NCBI GenBank assembly: GCA_016858145.1
Contig: JAEHOE010000026.1
Location: forward strand, 62,001-126,000
DNA length: 64,000 bases
Reading direction: 5' to 3'
From: Edaphochlamys debaryana
Lineage: Eukaryota > Chlorophyta > Chlorophyceae > Chlamydomonadales
Below the pieces are notes generated by a model. That model ran no database searches. It worked only from the letters and a program-made list of their open reading frames with translations, and was not told the origin of the DNA. Each line of letters starts with the position of its first letter. Within the stretch, counting starts at the first letter, position 1. The position numbers and the translations under genes are program-made. Below, piece by piece: positions 49,208-62,200 of this stretch.

Positions 49208-52200
49208 TCAGGCCCGCTCGTAGATGACGGTGTGGGAGGTGGCGTCCGTGCAGCACGCCACATTAGGCATGAGCAGACGGATGAAGACCGAGAGCTTGAC
49301 ACGGGCGGTCTGCGGACGTGGAGAGGGTAGAGAGCAGAGGGGGCAGCGTGTCACAGGCTGCGCCGTGCCTCTCGGCACTGGAAGATCTAGGAAAGGCGGA
49401 CGGAGGAACGTGAGAGCATCGGTTGCAGAGGGGGTGCTTCTTGATTACGCTTGCGAGGGGCTAACGGGACTGTTTCATGCAAGCCCCACGCCCCCAGCCC
49501 CGCGCTCCGCCTCACCTTGAGGGCCACCCTCAGTCGCGGCGGCAGCTGCGCCGAAGACAGCGCCAGCCCCGCCCCGGCCGACCCGCCCGCCAGCATCTGT
49601 TGTTGCCGTAGCTGCGCCATCAACGACTGCCGTACACCGTCAACTATCCACGGCTCCAACCGCCGTACGATGTCTCCCGCGCCGCCGCCGCCCGCCCACG
49701 CCGTCACGTCAAGCGCTCCGTGCGCCTGACTGCGGCTCCGGCTCCGGCTCCGGCTGTGGCTCCGGTCTCGGTCTCGGTCCCGATCCCGATCCCGGTCCCG
49801 GCCGCGGCCCCGGCTTGGGCTCTGGTCAGAGCTAGCGTGGAAGTCAGAGCGGTCCGAGCTGCGGCTGTGGCTGCGGCGGTGGCGGTGCTTGCCTGCATGA
49901 CGGCTCCCGCCGCGGTCCCGGCTTCGGCTTCGGCTTTGGTGGTGGCGGGTTGCGCGTGGCGGGGACGGCATGCGGGGTAGCGGCGGGGCAGCGGCCGGCC
50001 AGCCGTGCAGGCTGGGTCCAGGCCAGCCTGGGAGGAGCGGCGGCGGGGGGCTGCGCCAGCGTCGCTGGCTTGCAGGCAGCAGGCCGCCGGGGGCAGGCGC
50101 GGCGACGGCGGCAGCCGCGGCGGCGCCGCCAGCGGGCCCGCCCCTGCCCGGCCTGTTCTCACCGCGTGGTGGGGGCCGGCTGCTGCTGGGGCTAGACCGG
50201 CCGTCGGTGCTGCTGCGGCCGTGGCCGTGGCTGCGGCTGCTGTGACGCTTGCCCCGGCTGTAGCTGCGGCTGTAGCTGCGGGAGTGGCTGCGGCCCCGCC
50301 GGCAGCGGTGGCTGTGCTCACGGCTCTGGCCCCCGCCGTCGTGGCGACGGCGGTGGTGGTGGTGGCGGTGGTGCCGTGCGCTGTCGGGGCTTTGCGACTG
50401 GCTGTGGCTGTAGCCGCGGCTGTAGCTGCGGCTGCGGCTGTGGCTGCTGTCGCTCCGGCCCGAGCTGCCGCTGTCACGGCTGTCCGAGCTGCCGCTGCGG
50501 CCGTGACTACGGCTGGAGCTCCCGCCTCGCGCCCGGCTCCTGCCCCGCCCCCGTGCCCGGTGCCGGTGCCGGTCCCGGTCCCGGCCGCGGCTGTAGCTGC
50601 GCGTGTGGCCGCGCGTGTCGTCTTGGGTGGTCTCTACAGTGTGCCCTTGCGTGTGCCCGTGAGTACGGGTGTGGGTTTGGGTGTGCGTGTGCGTGTCTTC
50701 GTATGTGGTTGTGGGGCTGTGCCCGCGGGGCACGCTGGAGCGCGTGCGGCCGCAGCTGGCGCTTGGGCTCCGCCAGCGCCGCCGCTCGGGCGGGACCGGG
50801 GCCCCTCCCGCACCCCCGTCGTCACGCCGGCGGCGGCTCCGGTGGGGGCTCTCGCTGGCGCTGCGCCCTCGGGACGTGCTGCGGCTGGGGTGGCGGCTGC
50901 GGTGATGGTGATGTGGGCCGTGGGAGTGGCCGTGGTGGTGGCGGTGGTGATGGTGGGTGCCGCTTGCAGTCGGCGCCGGAGGGCCGCCTCCACCGGCTGC
51001 AGCGTTGCGATGGGCGCTGGCCACGGGTGCGTGTCGGATGGGGGTGTCGTGGGTCGGCGCGGGCGGTGGGAGCTGCCTGCCCAGCCGTGCGGCCCCGGGC
51101 TCCGAGCGTGGATGCGTGGAGGGGTGCGGCGGCGGAGGCGGCAGGACCGACTGGATCTGCTGCGCCGGCGGTGGCGGCGGCGGCGGTGCTGAGCCCAAGG
51201 GGTGCGGTCCCGCCTGGCTCTGATGCGATCGGCCCGGGCCTGGGTCTGGGCCTAGGCCTGGGCCTGGGCCTGGGCCCGGGCCTGCAGCCTCGCCGCTGCC
51301 CTCCTCCCGCCTCTGCACCTTTCCATCGCCGCCGTCTCCTCCTTCCCGGCTGCCGTCATGTCGATATCGCGGGCCCGGGCCCGGGCCTGGGCCCCGGCTG
51401 CGGCTGCGCTCGCGTCTCCTGTCCCTACTGGGGCTGTGGCTCTGGCCGCGCTCCCTACTGAGACTGGGCAGGGGCAGGGGCAGGGGCTGATGGACGGGGC
51501 TGGGCGGGACCCGTGTGGGGCTGTGCACCCTGCCTGGGCTGATGCTCACGCTCCGGCCCCGCCCGGGCGACCAGCGGCGGCCCCTGGCGTTTCGGGGCTG
51601 CGGCGTGAACCCAGGCGGCGGCGGCACGGCTGCTGCTGGGTTGAGCGGAGGCGGCGGCGGAGGAGGTGGCGGGAAGGGCGGGGGCGGAGGCAGCAGAGCC
51701 CCCAGGGGCGCGGCCTGGGAGGACCGAGGCGGCAGCTCCCAGCCGCCTCCACCGCCGCTTAGGCGATGCGGCGGCGGCCGCAGCGCGGAGGCGCGGGGCG
51801 AGGGCGAGGGCGACGGCGGGGGCGGGGGTTGCTCCCGGCCTCCGCCGCCGCCGGCTCCGCTCAGTACCAGGGCGCGAGCGGAGGGGTTGGCCCGGAAGCG
51901 GCTGTTGGCCCGCTCGCCCGGCAGCAGGTCCTGCACAAGGCCACGACAAGACGACAGCGTCAGGGTGAGTTTGCATGGCCCATATGGAAGGCATGGAGCC
52001 CTGGCTACGCAAGCGCACACTCCAGACGGCCCGACGCATGAAGCGGCGAGCCAGTACGTGGAAGTTATGCTAATGTGCGTCCAAGCGCCCAGGACTTTGA
52101 GCGCCCGTGCCATCCTACGTTGACACCCCACGCGCCTGTTCGAAAAGGTGGCCCCTCCGTAGCAGGAAGGTGGAGGGCTTGGAGCGCCCCAGCAGGCGCG

Positions 52201-55200
52201 GCGGGATGGGCAGGCGGTCGCGGATCTGGAACAGCGTCAGCGGCCTGTCGTACAGCAGGCGGTACAGATCCCGCTCGTACTGCGCCAGCTCAGCGTTGTA
52301 CGAGTCATCATCATCCGCCGCGCCGGCATCCCCCGCGCCGCCGGGGCCGTCCGGCCCAAGCACAGGTGACCCGCGGCGGCGGTGGGGGCTGCGGCCCCTG
52401 TGCCGGTCATGGCTTCGGCTTCGGCTTCGGCTTCGGCTTCGGCTTCGGCTTCGGCTTCGGCTTCGGCTTCGGCTTCGGCTTCGGCTTCGGCTTCGGCTTC
52501 GGCTTCGGCTTCGGCTTCGGCTTCGGCTTCGGCTTCGGCTTCGGCTTCGGCTTCGGCTTCGGCTCCGGCTCCGGCTGTGGCTGCGGGTAGACCGACGGCT
52601 GCCGTCGCTTCTGCGCCTGGGTCGGGCAGGGCCCGGGGGCGAGAGCTCCGCACGGTCGGTACCACCCTGGCCACCCAACGAAGGGGCACCGTCAGGCTTA
52701 CGGAGCACGGAGTTGCGAGTCCGCCCTAGGCTGCGGCTGCGACTGCGGCTGCGGCTGCTGCTGTGGCGGCGGTGGCGGTGGCGGCTGCGTCGCTTGCGGC
52801 TGCGGCTGTGGGAGTGGGGGGCCGAGGTGGGCGAGCCGGACTGGTCCCGCCGGCTCCCCCGAGCAGCGCCAAGCTGGCGGCCCCGCTCAGCCGTGGCCAC
52901 GGCCGCCGCCAGTCGCTCCTCACGGGCAGGGGCGGCCTCCAGAGCGGGGTATCGCTGACCGTCCGCGAGGCCTGCGGTAGAACCGACCGGCGTAGCGCCG
53001 TCCACGCCTTCAGGCGAGCCATGCATGGCGGCTGTGGCCGCCGCTGCACCGGGGTGGGATACAGCGGGCGCATCGGCAGGCAATGGCACGGGGAGCGGCC
53101 CCAGCGGGCCTGCCTCGCCCACCGCTGCCTGGCCCGTGGCGGCCTCTGAGGGCGCAGCGTCAGGAGGCCGCCGCTCGCCTGCATGCCCCACCGCTGCCGC
53201 CGAGCCTCGCAGGTCACTGCCGCCGCCGATGCTGCCCCCGTCCCCGGAGACGACGACGGGGCTCCCTTGGCCTTCCTCGCTGACGGGGCTCTTCCCATCA
53301 CTGCCGGCGACACTGGCCTCGGGCCCAGCCACGCCAGCCGCCGACACCACCTCCGCCGGACCTGCCGCCGCCGCAGCCCTGACGGCAAAGGTCTGCGCCA
53401 CAGCAGCGCCCTCGGTCTGCCTCTGGACTAGCAGGCCTGTCGCTGCCGCCGCTGGCGGCGGCAGCGCCCTTGGCAGCGGCGGCGGCGGAGGCGGTGGTGG
53501 CGGCGGCGGCAGGGACGGTGGGCCCAGCAGGCTGCGGAGGTGGCTGAGCAGGGGCGCCAGGGGCGGCCATGCGTCCAGCGGCTGATTGAGCAGGGAGCTG
53601 ATGGCTTGGTAGTGGGGGCGAGCTGCGGTCTGCGGGGGGGGCGGGGGCCGGCGGGATGCAATCTACAGTATGTGCCTCGACGCCATCCGGCACTAACCTA
53701 CCAGTTGTGGGCTGGTGCATGCCCTGGGCTTCCGGTCTTGTCGGCCGGCACGAAACATGCAGCACGTACCGGCACGGTTCCCCTTCCCCCCGTTCCAGCC
53801 CCTCACCAGCCATGTCTCCAGAGAGGCGGGATCTGAGGGCCGCAGCAGTCCCATACGCAGGGCCGCGATGCTCCGTACGTACGGCAGCAGCGCCAGCTGG
53901 CGGCAGAGGCGGGTGGAGGTCTCGAGCAGCTGGAGTGAAGGCACATGGGCAGCACGACACATTGAGATAAGAGCGGCGGACTATGGACTGCAAGGAGTCA
54001 CAAGAGGGGTTGCAGATGCTCGATTCTTGCCTCTTCCATCTCTAACGCTACAAGCCGCTTGTTTACCATCAGCAAACCAAAGGCCACACGCGTGATCCCC
54101 CGCGCCCCACCTCCCCCGCAGGCAGCCTCCCCACTCGCGCTGCCAGCCGCTCCCACACGCGCCCCGGCACCTCCCCCGGCGCCCCGCTGCACAGCACGCC
54201 GCCAAAGCCGCCGGCGCACGCCGCCCCGCCGGCCGCGCTGCTGCTGCCGTTGGGGGGCGGCTGCGAGGGCGGCTCCAGTTCGAGGTCCAGCAGCGCAGCG
54301 CCTGGGGCCGCGAGGGAACGGATGGAAGGCAGAAACAGTCAGGAATGCAGGGAAGGGAAGCATGCAATGCTTTGCAGGCGGTCAGCCCACATGACTCATG
54401 CATGACTCAGTCAGGCCGCACTCAAGGGGGTCGGATGGGAGGCCACAGCCCCAACCGCGGAAGCCCTGCAGCAGCCTCAATGCCCCAGCCCCCAGCCACC
54501 CAGCCACGTGCGGTAGCCCCCGTCCCGCCGCACCCGGCATGACGCCGTTGACGCTGAAGCCTGGGGGCACCTCCGCACGCAGCACCCGGCGGGCCTCCAA
54601 CCCCGGGGCCTGGGCGGCGCCCGCGGCGCTCGGCGGTCCCAGGGGTGCCGGGGGCTGGTGCGCGCCCGCCGCCTCCACCACCACTGCCGCGCCACGGAGC
54701 ATCTGCGGTGGAGACGCGGTGCGGGGGAGGAATGGGATCGCGGCGTGCGGGCTTGCAAAAGGGGCTGCATGGTGGGGTGCGTGGTGGGGTGCGTGGTGGG
54801 GTGCGTGGGCGGTAGCATGGAGAGTTGCAGCGGGCCTTGCAACGAGGGTTATAAAAGCTGACAAGAACTCTGCAAGGGATTACGAGGAAGAAGAGGAGTG
54901 CTACCCGCTGCGTGCCTATGACGCAAGAGCTCCTCCTGTGTGCCCCCTCCTTGCCCCCTCCAGGCCCACCTGCAGGGGGAGGTGGTGCGCCCCCCAGAAG
55001 GCCTGGACCTCCGCCAGCCCCGGCAGCGCGGGGGCGGGGGCGTACAGGTGCCGTACAAGCGCCGGTGTCAGCGGCACGGACTGCAGGGGCGAACACGGCG
55101 CGTGGGGTCGCATACCGGTACCGTGACTTCGGGCCGCAGGGCGAGTTGCATCCCTTGAGTTACCGTATAGGCAGCACGTGCGCTTCCCGAACAGCCCCTT

Positions 55201-57306
55201 CGCGAACAGCGTAACACGTGCGTCCCTTAGAACTGCAGGGGTCCCCTAGCAGTGGAACCCCAGACGCGATGAGGACTGCACCTGCTGCTGCCAAGCCGGC
55301 TGGTGTTGCGCCAAGTCGGGGCCGAGGCAGCCGGGCTCCAGCCACAGCCCCGCCGGGGGCCAAGGCATGAGGCATCGGGCCGACAGGGCCCAAACGGGGG
55401 AGGCAAAAGGAAGAGGCCCTGTCGGCTCTGGCGGCCGGCCCTCTTGCGGTGGATCCCGAGGCGGCGCCGCTGGGGCGGCGGAGCCGTTGGCGACGGCGGC
55501 GGCTAATGGCGGCGGCGGCCGCGGCCGCGGGACACTAGCTGTCGCGCTGGCCGGCGGTGCCCTGGCAGCGGCGGCGGCGGCCGCTGCAGCGGCGGCAGGG
55601 CCCAGCGCGGGTGCGCGGGCCAGAAGCGCCTCCGTCGGGACCGTCGACGGCGGCTGCAAGGCACGGAAGGCGGGCGGCGGCGGCGGCGAGGTCCTGGCGG
55701 CGACGGAGGCGGCGACGGCGGGTGCATCTGGGTCGTACAGGTCCCCGAGAAGCTGGTCCATTACTGCCACCGCGGCCGCCACCTCTTGCGCCTCCGCTGC
55801 GGCGGCTGCCGCGGCGGCGGTGACGCTGGCGGAAGCTCTGACATCCCGGCCCCCGCCGCCGTCAGTGCGGCGGCGGCTTCCGTCGCCGCTGCGGTGGTGA
55901 GCGGGGCTGGAGCGTCGACGGCTGCTGCGATCCTCACGAGCCCTCTCCTTTCTTTCTTCTTTCTCCCTTTCCTCCTCCTTGCCGGCTCCGAGCTCCTTTG
56001 CCTTGCCGTGACCCTGCTTGCTCCGCTCGGTGTCCGTTGCGGCCCGCCCCTTATCTGATGCCCTCCTCCCCACGCCCGGCTCCCCCTCCTCTCCCTTCCC
56101 TTGGGACGAGATGGCCTGCGCTCGACCCGCGTGGGGGTCCCCGCCAGCCCCCTGCTCCCGCTGCCGCTGCAGCTCCGGCTCCGGCCTCGCCTTCGCCCCT
56201 TCCGACTGTGGTAGCTTCTCTGCCGGCGGCGGCGTGCCCTCACGCCTCCGTCGTTTGGACCCGTGCCGCTGGGGCCCGGACCCGAGCCGGGTCCCAAGGA
56301 CAGGGTCAACCTCTGCCGCCGGCGCTGGCTCAGCCCCACGAGCTGAGCGCGGCACCTCCTGGTTCTCCTTGCCGCCCTCCCGGCCCCTGCCGCTCCCGCC
56401 AGCGGTCCCAGTCCCGCCGCCGCCGCCACCGCCACCACCGCCGCCGCCGCCCTCCCAACGGCCTTGTGTGGCAGCAGCGGGCGACTCGGTACCGGCCCCG
56501 CCGGCCTTACCCTTCAACGCCTGCTGGGCCTCCGCTCTCCCGCGGCCTTGCGCTGCCGGCTGCTGCGGTTGCTGGGGCCGGAAGGGAGGGGACGTAGCAG
56601 GGCCGGAGGCCCTGCCCTCCAGCCCCGACCTGGCTGGCTCCTCCCCTCCCTCCTCCTCCTCCTCAGCCGTTGCAGCAGTCGTCATTGAAGGCTGGCCCAG
56701 CGGCGCGGCGGTGGGCTCTGTCTCGGCTACGCCTACCGTCTCTACAGCTCCAGATGCGGCGGCAGCGGCCAGGTCGGGGTGCGCAGGGAAGGCAGGGCCC
56801 CACCGCATAGAGGGGCGCCGCTTGCCCCGCGCCGCCGCCGGCTGCGGCCCGCTTGCCGCCGCCGGCGGCGCGGACGTCAGCGCCGCCGTCAGCTCTGCAA
56901 CCGAAGCTGGCGGCGCCGGCACCGGCGCTGGAGGCAGCGGCGGCGGCGGCGGCGGCGGCGCACGCGGAGGCGGCTTCAGGGCTTCCAGCGACCGCACTGG
57001 CGGCATGGGCCTGTTTGCCTCCGCCAGCGGCCTTGACGGTTGCGGCGGAGGCGGCGGAGGTGGCGCCCTGGCGGTGGTCGCCTGCGCTGCCCTGCTATCC
57101 GCTTCCGACTCTGCTTCCACCGTCGCCAGCCCCTGGTCCGGACCGGCAGAGCCGCCGAGGGGCAGAGCCGACTCGGATACGAGGGAAGGCGCTGGCGGCA
57201 GCGACGCTGCCGTCACCAGCTCGGCAGCCGGCGGCGCCAGCGGCTGCGCTGGCGGAGGCTGTGACGGAACGGTGGATGGCTGCAGCGCAGGTGGCAGCAG
57301 CGGTGG

Positions 57307-57337
<31 letters not shown>

Positions 57338-57984
57338 GTAGCATCGGTCTCCATGTCGGACGGAGAAGCTGGGGCCGCGCTAACGGTCGGAGCCGCCGCG
57401 GCGGTGGCGGGCGCTATAGCGACGGCGGCCGGCGGCGCCGCCGGCACGACGGCCTTGGCGGCGGCGGCGGCCCGCTTCCAGCGGAGGCGTGGGTCGTTCG
57501 GAATGCCGTGCCCTTCCGGCGCCCGCTCCGCCGCCGCCGCCGTTTTGGTCTGCAGCAGCCTGCCGCTGGGCTGCTTGGCGGGGGTCGACGCGGCAGCAGC
57601 GCCAGCGGCGGCGGGTCCGGCGGGAGCGCCAGCGGCCGGAGTCCCGCCAGTGACGCACGGAGGCTCTGGGTTCCGGGCGACAGCCGCCGTCGGCAGCGGT
57701 TGCGCGGGCACACCGGCCCCCGTCACCCCTGCCACCGCCGCCGCCGCCGCTGCTGCAGCCCTCCGCCGCAGCGACGACGCGCCGCCGCCGTAACGCGCCC
57801 GCGGTGGCGTCGGCCCCGCGCCCCCGCCGGTGACGTCACTGCCGCTGCCGTTGCCGCGCGCCGGAACCGCAGCCGCCCCTCCTCCCTCGACCCCCGCAGC
57901 CCGGCCGCCCAACGTCTGCGCGCCTCCTGCGCCCGAGGCCGGGGAGTCCGGCTCCGCGGGGGTGAGGCAGGGCGAGCGGTGCAT
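49208..57984 (-). CDS. Very large Arg/Ser-rich protein of unknown function, likely nuclear
   Basis: I do not recognise the family. Eight minus-strand exons join in one frame with no phase conflict: 55282-57984, 54970-55080, 54534-54702, 54111-54301, 53807-53929, 52136-53629, 49516-51930 and 49208-49309 (TGA), 2,435 residues from ATG 57984. Residues 1-901 are Pro/Ala/Gly-rich with charged and SRRR-type patches. A compact, ordered-looking core follows (about 870-1130: LTPALVRHLYAP, VQAFWGAHHLPLQ, PGRVWERLAARVG, RQLALLPYVRSIAALRMGL, HYQAISSLLNQPLDAWPPL). An RS domain with 25 perfect Ser-Arg units lies near 1456-1506. A winged-helix-like segment (YERDLYRLLYDRPLTLFQI, RLLGRSKPSTFLLRRGHLFE) continues into the next exon. 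Then come about 750 residues of RS/RD/SH repeats and a short conserved-looking end (RRLEPWIVDGVRQSLM, RVALKTARVKLSVFIRLLM). RS composition suggests a splicing or transcription factor in nuclear speckles; this is inference. Intron 6 appears to have a GC donor. Confidence 0.7.
52411..52560 (+). repeat. Perfect (GGCTTC)25 tandem repeat
   Basis: Twenty-five uninterrupted 6-bp units, followed by GGCTCC variants, inside the sixth exon of the RS-rich gene. On the minus strand, in the gene frame, it encodes alternating Ser-Arg. The other two minus frames read Glu-Ala and Lys-Pro without stops. Confidence 0.97.
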
Positions 57985-59211
57985 TCTCCTCCGCGCTCCT
58001 CACACGCACACCCTCCTGTGTCCGCGATCCCCGCAAGCTCCTCTGCAAGCGCGGGGTAAGGGCTGATGCTCCCCTGCTGCGCGGCAAGACTCCAGCGCTC
58101 CAGGCCGTGCGGGGCAGCGGCCTGGGCTTAGCTGCAGGCTCGGAGCGCAGGCCTGGCTCCGAGAGGGCAAGCCGCTCCCTTCGCCTCGCTGACCTCCTCC
58201 GCGCCTTGCTTTTCTGGCAGGGGTGCTATCGGTGATCCTCCGCTCCACTGAAGGGGCTCCAAGCCGCCGCGGAGGGCCACACCAGCTCCCGCCCGCGGAG
58301 CCCGGCAGAGCGGCCGCGGGGGAGGGAGCCAAAGTGGGGGAAAGGGCGTTGCGAGCAAGGCTCGCAGCAACCAGAACAGCCTCGGGGTGTGGCTTGAAGC
58401 CCGCTGTTTGCCTGACGCTGAAGCCTCGGGGGTATTATCGGGCTGTAATGTTGCAGGCGCTCATCAGAGGCGCCTTGCGTCAGATCGCGATGCAAGCTCC
58501 CGCGGGTCAGCGTGGCGACTTGCGAGCGCTTCGTTGCCTCTCCGGCAGCTTGCTTACAGCTTCAAGCCTCGATCGTTACTCTCCGGCCTTGGGAATCTCG
58601 AGTCCGAGCACTCTGGCCCCTCCACACCACGCCTCCTGCCGCCTGCTCCCCGCTGGGCCCCGCGGGGCCCAGCCCACGCCTCAACCTCACGCCCTAACCG
58701 CGCTCAACAGTCCATACAAATTGCACTTGGACCGACCTTCCCCGCTTTGGGGACTCCTTAGACCTTCCCCGCTCTGGGGGCTCTCACTCATACTGCCCCC
58801 CAGCGGCACGACACGTCAGAAGCAACCGCCCCCCGGCTTGCTTCCCCTCGACCCCCCATGCGCCTCCTGCTCCCTGCTTCAAGCCACCAATGCTCCTGGC
58901 ACTGATAGCGCCTGCCCGCCCAGTTGTAATGCCAGCTACAGCTACAAAACTTCGACACGGCTTGGCGGGCCATGCAGCGCCGAGCGCGCCCTCACTTCGA
59001 CCTTGATGTTAAGTCTCACACTTCCCTCCTTTGTTGCCACCGCACAACAGGGGATACCTAGTGCCCCGGATGGCGCCCTCGCGGCGAGTCCGCCCGCCAG
59101 TCTTCTCGCACTAAGCTTGCTGCAGATAAAATCTTTCGCCCTGCAACCCACAGCCTGCGCTAAACCACAACGGGACCTGCGCGCTGGCGACGTGTGCCGT
59201 GGCCACTCGGC
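57985..59211. other. Intergenic between the OPR-like and RS-rich genes
   Basis: It holds the RS-rich gene promoter/5' UTR and the OPR-like 3' UTR. A TTACA near 58555 (TGTAA on the minus strand) could be the OPR-like poly(A) signal. The long plus-strand open frame here shows no protein-like features. Confidence 0.45.
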
Positions 59212-62200
59212 TTAGGCGGACGCCACAGCGGGCGAGGTCTGGGCGGGTGCTGCAACGGCCGAGCCCTCTGCTGGGGAGCCGGAGCCGGCGGCGGAGGTGG
59301 CAGCGGCGGCGGGAGAAGCCTGCGGGCCAGCTGCCTTGCCCTTCGCAGGGGCCTGGGTGTGCTCTGAGGCTGCCGCCGCCTCTGCCGGCTGCGCAGCCGC
59401 CGGCTGCTTCTTGGGCCGACCCCGGCCCTTCTTGGGCTGGGCCTCCTCCGCCGTACCCAAGGCGGCGCCAGCCACAGCGGCCTCCGCCCCGGCCCCGGCC
59501 GCACCCGCAGCTGCTCCCCGGCCGCTCGCGCTCGCGCTCCGCTTGCCCTTGCCCTGCGCCTCGCTCCCCGCCACCGCCGCCAGCCCCGCCACCGCCGCCG
59601 CCAGCGCCGCCGCCTCCACTCCCGACCCCGCCGCCCCCAGCCCCGACCCAGATGGCCCCGGCTCCGCCACCATCGCCGCCTGCCCCCCGGCCGCCGCCGC
59701 CTGCCGCTCCTTCAGCAGCGCCGCGCGAGCGCTGGCGAAGCGGCGCGCGGCCTGGCGCGCCTTCATCTCCTGGTAGCCCGGCATCTCCTCCAGCGGGATG
59801 CCCAGCAGCTGGTACCACTTGGTCAGCGGGTCGCCCGTGACGCCGAGGGCGTGGAGGCCCAGCAGCAGGCGGCGGCGGTGGTAGGGGCGCATGGCCCGGT
59901 GGCAGCGCTGGGCCGTGGAGGCCAGCTCCTTGGCCCAGCGCCGGGGCACGGGCACCTGGGGGCGGCGGGGAGGGGAGAGGGGCGGAGGGCGGGAGCGGGG
60001 TCAGGTGGGGAGTAGGAGGGTGAGGGTGGGGGTGCTTTAGTGGTGTGGGGAGGATGGGGGCGACGCGTGGGGGCTTGGGGGCGGCCTGGCTCAAGCACGG
60101 CAGGCATGAGGACGGGCTCACCGCCAGGCCCCTCTTCGCAATCTTCTGTCCAGACACAGTTGCTGACCCTTGGGGGCTTGACCTTGGCTTCTGTGACTCC
60201 CACGCGCCCGACAGCCCCCGCTTGCTACAGGGCCTCACCAAGGCGCTGCCCACGCTGCCCATGCCCGCCCCTCCACACCCGGCCACCCAAACCTCAAGCC
60301 CTGAGCCCAGAGCCCTGAGCCCCGTGCCTTCTCACCCAGCCTGCTCCACAGCTCACAGCCCCGTGCCTCCTCATCCGCTCAACTGCCCCACCTCACAGCT
60401 CCCGCCCGCACAGGCCCCTCGGCCCCCTGCCCGCCCTCATCCTGAACTATCCACCCCGTCTCATCCCGTCCTACCCCACCAGGCCCTCCTCCTGAGCCAC
60501 CCCACCCCAACCCCACCCCACCAGCCCGCAAGGCCCCTGCTCACCTTGAGCTGACCCACGGCCCACGCCACGTTGGCCACCTGCGCGGGCTTGAGGGTGC
60601 CCTCCCGCATGGCGGCACCGCTCGCCTCCCACACGGGGGCCATCTGCTCCTCATCCGGCTCCACACCCAGCATGGCCAGGCCGCGGACCAGCTGACTCAG
60701 CTCCGTCGGCGAAACCGGGCGTTGACCGTTAGGGTTACGCAGCCGCTCGGTTACGGTTGCGAGGAAAGCCGCGAGCCATGCGGGCCGCGGCTTGTAGCGC
60801 AGCCGGCCGAGCGAGTGGGCGACGGTTGCGAGCGCTGCCGGGTCCAGCTCGTCCAACCGCCGCTGGATCAGGTCCAGGTACGACTCGATCCACGGCACCG
60901 GCGGCTTGACGGCGGTCAGGCGGCACGCGCCGTACAGCACCTTAGTCAGCTCAACGGTAGTCATGCCGGGCAGGGCCCGGGCCGAGGCCATGTAGAAGGT
61001 CACGAGCCAACGCAGCGGCGGCGAGACCCGAAGAGTCGCCAGGCCGTACAGCATACGAGCGAAGTCGACCGGTCGCAGCGCGGTGGCGGGGGCGGCGGAG
61101 GCCGGAGACGCAAGGGGACCCAGCGTGCCCAGGAGCAGACCGCGCACGAAGGACGGCGGGACGCGGAGGGACATCGCGAAGGGGCGTGCGAGGCGGTTGA
61201 TCTTGCCGAGCGTGTCGATCAGGCGCGCGTAATGGCGGCCCTGCATGACGCTGTTGGGGTCCACGTGGGCGGCTGAGTCAGACGGGCTGCCGTCGTCGCT
61301 GAACGAGGCCGTGCTGAGCGTCCCGAACGTGCTGACGGATCCAGGGCTGGATCCAGATCCGGATGCCGTGGGCGAGAAGTTGACGCTATCCATGGAGGAC
61401 AGGGCCGCAGGGGCGAGGGGCCGGGCCGAGGGGGCGGCACCCGGCCGCGCGCCGGCACCCGAGCGCGACGCGGCGGCGCCGGCCGTGGCGGACCCCGAGC
61501 CCCGGCGCACGGCGGCGGCGGATGCGTTCAGGATCTCGTTGGAGCTGGATCCAGATCCTTGTCCGACGGACGCGAGCGGCGCCAGCGCGTGCTGCGCCAG
61601 GCGCAGCACGCGCTGCACGGCGCGCAGCATGACCACGACGCGCGGGCCGTAGTCGAGGGGCCCCGTAGACGAGAGCGCCACCACCACCGCCACGGCTTGC
61701 GGCCCCGATAGGTCGGGTGCGATGAAGAGCACTTGCTCCACGACCTCTGCCCACAACGCCATGAACTCCTCTCGGTCCGCATGCTTGACGCCGCCGCGGC
61801 CCTGCCCCGGGAGCGGCACGGGCTGGTTCCAGATCCGGGAGAGCCGCTCGAGCAGGGCGGTCATGTGGGCGGCGCCAAAGGCGGCGCGGTGCGATCTGTA
61901 CAGCCGCCGTACTTGCTTCCAGGCGGTCGCGTGCCGTACGCACTCGAGCAGCTTGGCCTCGTAGGCGGCCGTGACGCCGGCGGCGGCGGCCGCCGACGTT
62001 GCGTCGGCGGCGGAGCTCTGGCTGCGCCGCTCTGATTCCTGTACGGCTGCCGCACGCATGCGCTCCAGCATGACATCCAGGTCCGACTCCGGGGGGGCCC
62101 CCGCCGCCTGCTCCTGCCCCTCGGCCTGCTGCTGCTGGGTCTGCTGTGCGTCAGCGCCCCCGCCCGCCCCCGCCTGGCCCCCCAGCGTCCCGAGCAGCTC

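Noticed and set aside
50005..51461. Long plus-strand open frames opposite the RS repeats
   Set aside because: They are mirror images of Arg/Ser codon repeats (Ala/Val or Cys/Gly runs), not independent proteins.
52237..52689. Glu-Ala repeat protein on the minus strand
   Set aside because: It is a second reading frame of the same hexanucleotide repeat. The Ser-Arg frame continues through flanking exons with correct phases and the Glu-Ala frame does not.
55247..55281. Read-through of the first RS-gene exon to the stop at 55247
   Set aside because: A GTGCAG donor after three Gln codons joins in phase to the next exon, and the remaining exons continue the same frame to a common end. The stop therefore lies in an intron.
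56018..57793. 591-codon open frame on the plus strand
   Set aside because: It is antisense to the first exon of the RS-rich gene. GC-rich Ala/Gly/Pro codons leave the opposite strand open; composition is Ser/Gly/Ala noise without motifs.
58223..59215. 330-codon open frame on the plus strand
   Set aside because: No ordered-looking segments, no conserved motif and no splice partners; it lies in the gap between two minus-strand genes.
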